DNA of 16,094 nt from Nitrospinota bacterium (GTDB lineage Bacteria; UBA8248; JACPRG01). Location: positions 1 to 16,094 of the forward strand of contig JASLXW010000033.1 in the NCBI GenBank assembly GCA_030740135.1. Direction: 5' to 3'. This document shows positions 11,870 to 16,094 of the stretch, piece after piece (the first letter of the stretch is position 1; every line of letters begins with the position of its first letter). The notes under the pieces were generated by a model that searched no databases, was not told the DNA's origin, and saw only the letters and a program-made list of their open reading frames with translations. A program made the position numbers and the translations under genes.

Positions 11870-14635
11870 ATGTGGAGAGCGAAGAAAAAGCGCTCGGCGG
11901 CGGGAAGGTTCTTCAAGGCTCTGGGAGTCCTTGTTCTCCTTTGCCTCGCCCTCCTTCTCGCGGTCCCCTACCTTGTCAATCTGGACGGATTCCGCACACG
12001 GCTCGTCCGGGAGTTAAGCCAGCGGCTGGGCAGGCCCGTCGAGGTGTCGTCGCTTCGGTTCCGGACGCTTCCCCGGCTGAACCTCGACATCCTGGGATTG
12101 CGCATCCTCGACCCGCCCGAATTCGGGGGAAAGGCCGCCCTCACCGCCGAATCTCTCCGGGTGAACGTCCGCATCCTCCCTTTGCTCCGGGGGCGGCTGG
12201 AAGTTCAGAGTCTGGGCCTGGAACGGCCCGTGGTGGTGCTCCGCCGCAACCGGTCCGGCTTCAACAATCTCTTCGGCCCGCGGTCGGCGCCGCCGCCCGT
12301 GGGCCGGGCCCCGGTCGGCCGGCCTGCTCCCGCCGAGACGCCCCCTCCCGAGCCCTCGGCCGAGCCCTCCTCCCTGTTGGCCGGTCTTCTCATCGGGAAC
12401 GTGAACATCGAAAACGCCGGGTTCCGGATCGAGGACGCCAAGGCCGGCGCGCCCGTCGCCCTGGACGGGATTCACGTCGCCATCAAGCGGACCGCCGCGG
12501 ATTCACCGATCACCATCCGCTTAGAAGGCGAACAACCCGGGCTTGAAATGAACGCCGTCATCGGTCCGGTGAATTGGGGGGACATCCCCGCCACCCCGGC
12601 CGATGTCCGCATAACCCTGCGCCCGGGGTGGATCCGCGCCCTTCGGCCCTGGATCGGCCGCTATCTCCGGGGCGACCCCCTCCACATCAACCGGGGAGAA
12701 ATTTCCGGGGACCTTTCCTTCCGGGGAAACCTCAACCGGGCGACCCTCAAGGCGGACATCTCCATAGCGGGACTCGCAGGCCGAATCTTCGCCCTTCCCC
12801 TGAAAGAAGACCCGCAACTCGTGCTCCGGGTCAAATCGGACCTTAAGATCTCGAAGCCCGATCCCCGGGCCTCCCCCGCCTTTCAAGGGGATGGAGAGAT
12901 CTCGGTCGGGGGCCTCCTCCTTCATTGGACGGCCCGGGGGACCACGGATTCCAAGAACCGGCATTTCGAGGCGGAGATCCAGGGCGCCCGCTTGCGGGGC
13001 GCGGACCTGCTGTCGATTCTGAAGGCCATCCTCAAAGACAAGGTTGACGCCTTGAAGATTGCCGGCCTCATCGGATTCAACGTAAAGATCAAAGGCAAGG
13101 GCCGGGACGCCTCTGTGGACCTGACGCTTGACGCCGGGGAGGTCCGGGCGCGCTACGGCGGCCTCTTTCAAAAAGGCGCGGGAATCCCCCTGAAGCTCGC
13201 GGGGAAGTGGGTCTCGGCCCCCGGCCGAATCGAGATCAAGCCCATCGCCTTTGATTTACGTCAGATCCGCTTCCGTGGAGAGGTCCGGCAATCGGGAGGG
13301 TCCGTAAGTCTGCGGGTCGATTCCGAACCCTTCGACCTGGAAGGCCTGGACACCTTGTTCCCTCAATTGAGGCCGCTGGGACTCGCGGGGAGGACCCGAA
13401 TCGGGTTGATCGCCAACGGCGCCCCGGCGGAAGTCCTGAAGAAAAACGCCCAGCTCCAGGTCACTATCGAGGACGGCGCGGCGACGATTCCGGGCGGCCC
13501 CATCCGGATCCGCGACCTGGGGGCCTTTCTGCTGGTCACCCCCCGTTCCGCTCAAATCAGCCGGTCGAAGGCGAGAATCGGGAAAAGCCGGCTGGAGCTC
13601 GAGGCTACGCTCGTCGACTTCAGCGCGCCGCGGATCCGCTTCGACCTGCGGGCGCCTTCATTCCTTCTCGAAGATTTCCTGCCTAAAGGACGGCCTCCGG
13701 ACAAGGCCGCCGCCGCGGACCCGCCCCTCATCCGAAAGGTCTCGTGGTCGCCCCGCCGGCCGGCCCGGTTGAGCGTAGCGCAAGCGCGGAAAGCCCCCCG
13801 GCCCAAGCCGACGTTGGCGGACTCTTTGAAGGGCGTCCGGGCGGAAGGAACCCTCCGAATAGAGAAAGGCGAAGCGCGAAGCGTGCGGTTCGAGAACCTG
13901 TTCGCCGCCCTCCGCCTCCAGGACGGAAAGGTGATCGCCGACCCCTTGAAGGCCGCCCTTTACGGCGGGACGCTCAAAGCCGCCGGGGAGTACGCTCTGG
14001 ATCGTGAGCCCGCGGCCTTCCGGGGCCGGTTGACCCTGAGGGCCGTCCGGATCGAGAAGGCCATCGCCGATCACGCGCCCGGCCCCCCCTGGGTCACGGG
14101 CCGCGCCGATCTCGACGCCGACGCCGAAGGGGTTGGGACGGAGGCGGAGGCGCTGAAGCGCTCGCTTTCCGCCCGGGGGAAAATCTCCATCCAGGATGGA
14201 GAGGTGCGCAACATTGCATTTCTTGCGAACGTGGAACGCCTGACGCGCATGCCCGGAATCTTCGGCCTGAAAGATGGGAAAAAGCGGTTTCAGCGGCTGG
14301 AAGGGGCGTTCGAGATCCGCAAGGGCAAGGTGCGCTTTCCCTCACTGAGACTCGACTCGCCCGGACTTTCGATGAATGCGAAGGGCGAGGTCGGCTTTGA
14401 CTTGCGAAGCCGGCTGGACGTCACGGCGACGTTCGACAAGAAGGCCACCCGGACTCTCTCGAAGGGTCTTCTCGGGGCGCTGCTGGGGGCCGGCGAGAAA
14501 TTAGAGATCCCGTTCCGCGTCCGAGGTCATTTGCTTGCGCCCCGGGTCTCCCTCGACCCCCGCTTCCTGCAAAAGAGCCTCGGGCGAAACCCGGAGAAAT
14601 TCATCCGGGACGCCCTCGACAGGCTGCTGCGCTGA
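11870..14635 (+). CDS. AsmA-family envelope protein
   Basis: This 921-aa protein has the AsmA-family plan: an N-terminal membrane anchor (about 16-35, ALGVLVLLCLALLLAVPYLV), the following amphipathic motif LDGFRTRLVRELSQRLGRPVEV, the RFRTLPRLNLDILGLRILDPP segment, a very long beta-rich periplasmic region and a conserved C-terminal AsmA domain (GKISIQDGEVRNIAFLANVE, GAFEIRKGKVRFPSLRL, FRVRGHLLAPRVSLDP). Two low-complexity linkers interrupt it, at about 139-167 (Pro/Ala) and in the second half around FLPKGRPPDKAAAADPP. AsmA-like proteins form bridge-like grooves thought to carry phospholipids to the outer membrane, which fits a neighbourhood of envelope genes; the exact paralog cannot be named. 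The ATG at 11870 is the first in-frame start after a TAA at 11861, but it has no recognisable Shine-Dalgarno, so expression may be low or start choice unusual. apgM begins 12 nt after its stop. Confidence 0.88.
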   Translation: MWRAKKKRSAAGRFFKALGVLVLLCLALLLAVPYLVNLDGFRTRLVRELSQRLGRPVEVSSLRFRTLPRLNLDILGLRILDPPEFGGKAALTAESLRVNVRILPLLRGRLEVQSLGLERPVVVLRRNRSGFNNLFGPRSAPPPVGRAPVGRPAPAETPPPEPSAEPSSLLAGLLIGNVNIENAGFRIEDAKAGAPVALDGIHVAIKRTAADSPITIRLEGEQPGLEMNAVIGPVNWGDIPATPADVRITLRPGWIRALRPWIGRYLRGDPLHINRGEISGDLSFRGNLNRATLKADISIAGLAGRIFALPLKEDPQLVLRVKSDLKISKPDPRASPAFQGDGEISVGGLLLHWTARGTTDSKNRHFEAEIQGARLRGADLLSILKAILKDKVDALKIAGLIGFNVKIKGKGRDASVDLTLDAGEVRARYGGLFQKGAGIPLKLAGKWVSAPGRIEIKPIAFDLRQIRFRGEVRQSGGSVSLRVDSEPFDLEGLDTLFPQLRPLGLAGRTRIGLIANGAPAEVLKKNAQLQVTIEDGAATIPGGPIRIRDLGAFLLVTPRSAQISRSKARIGKSRLELEATLVDFSAPRIRFDLRAPSFLLEDFLPKGRPPDKAAAADPPLIRKVSWSPRRPARLSVAQARKAPRPKPTLADSLKGVRAEGTLRIEKGEARSVRFENLFAALRLQDGKVIADPLKAALYGGTLKAAGEYALDREPAAFRGRLTLRAVRIEKAIADHAPGPPWVTGRADLDADAEGVGTEAEALKRSLSARGKISIQDGEVRNIAFLANVERLTRMPGIFGLKDGKKRFQRLEGAFEIRKGKVRFPSLRLDSPGLSMNAKGEVGFDLRSRLDVTATFDKKATRTLSKGLLGALLGAGEKLEIPFRVRGHLLAPRVSLDPRFLQKSLGRNPEKFIRDALDRLLR

Positions 14636-14647
14636 GAGGATTTCCCC

Positions 14648-16094
<1,447 letters not shown>

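Overview
The window is about 16 kb of GC-rich, densely coding chromosome from a Gram-negative (diderm) bacterium. The evidence for two membranes is a complete Tol-Pal set, two lipoproteins, an AsmA-family protein and a periplasmic lytic transglycosylase. The lineage cannot be fixed from the sequence. High GC, a lipoprotein form of CpoB and an archaeal-type (COG3635) phosphoglycerate mutase would fit a deltaproteobacterial, NC10/Rokubacteria-like or Nitrospinota-like lineage, but this is a guess.

Left part (1-6169), all on the minus strand. A two-gene operon encodes a cytosine-deaminase-like amidohydrolase followed by a ketopantoate-reductase-family protein, and reads from a good sigma70-type promoter (TTGACA-18-TATACT). 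Upstream of it is a second minus-strand pair: a Slt70-type soluble lytic transglycosylase whose stop codon overlaps the start of anmK. The first enzyme makes 1,6-anhydro-muropeptides and the second phosphorylates the anhydro-sugar, so this looks like a coupled peptidoglycan turnover and recycling unit.

Middle (6170-6506). A 337-bp divergent intergenic region carries a plausible promoter for each direction and two dyad elements.

Right part (6507-16094), all on the plus strand. The genes are tolQ, tolR, tolA, tolB, pal and cpoB, the canonical order for the envelope-constriction machine, then a large AsmA-like protein, a cofactor-independent phosphoglycerate mutase (apgM), and the first 67 codons of NAD-dependent DNA ligase (ligA), cut by the window edge. 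Gaps are short and tolR/tolA and tolA/tolB overlap, so at least tolQ to tolB should be one transcript. pal and asmA have longer leaders (117 and 127 nt).

The most notable observations are: a probable CUG initiation codon for tolB, overlapping the tolA stop and preceded by a well-placed Shine-Dalgarno; an amidohydrolase in which a usual metal-binding His and the catalytic Glu are Leu and Asp; a Glu at the position of a usual metal-ligand His in the mutase; a 17-C homopolymer downstream of the reductase gene and long G/C runs inside slt; and small dyads upstream of pal, cpoB and the amidohydrolase. I see no mobile element, CRISPR array, tRNA or rRNA, and no clearly novel multigene system. The window is mainly a conserved housekeeping region with local oddities.
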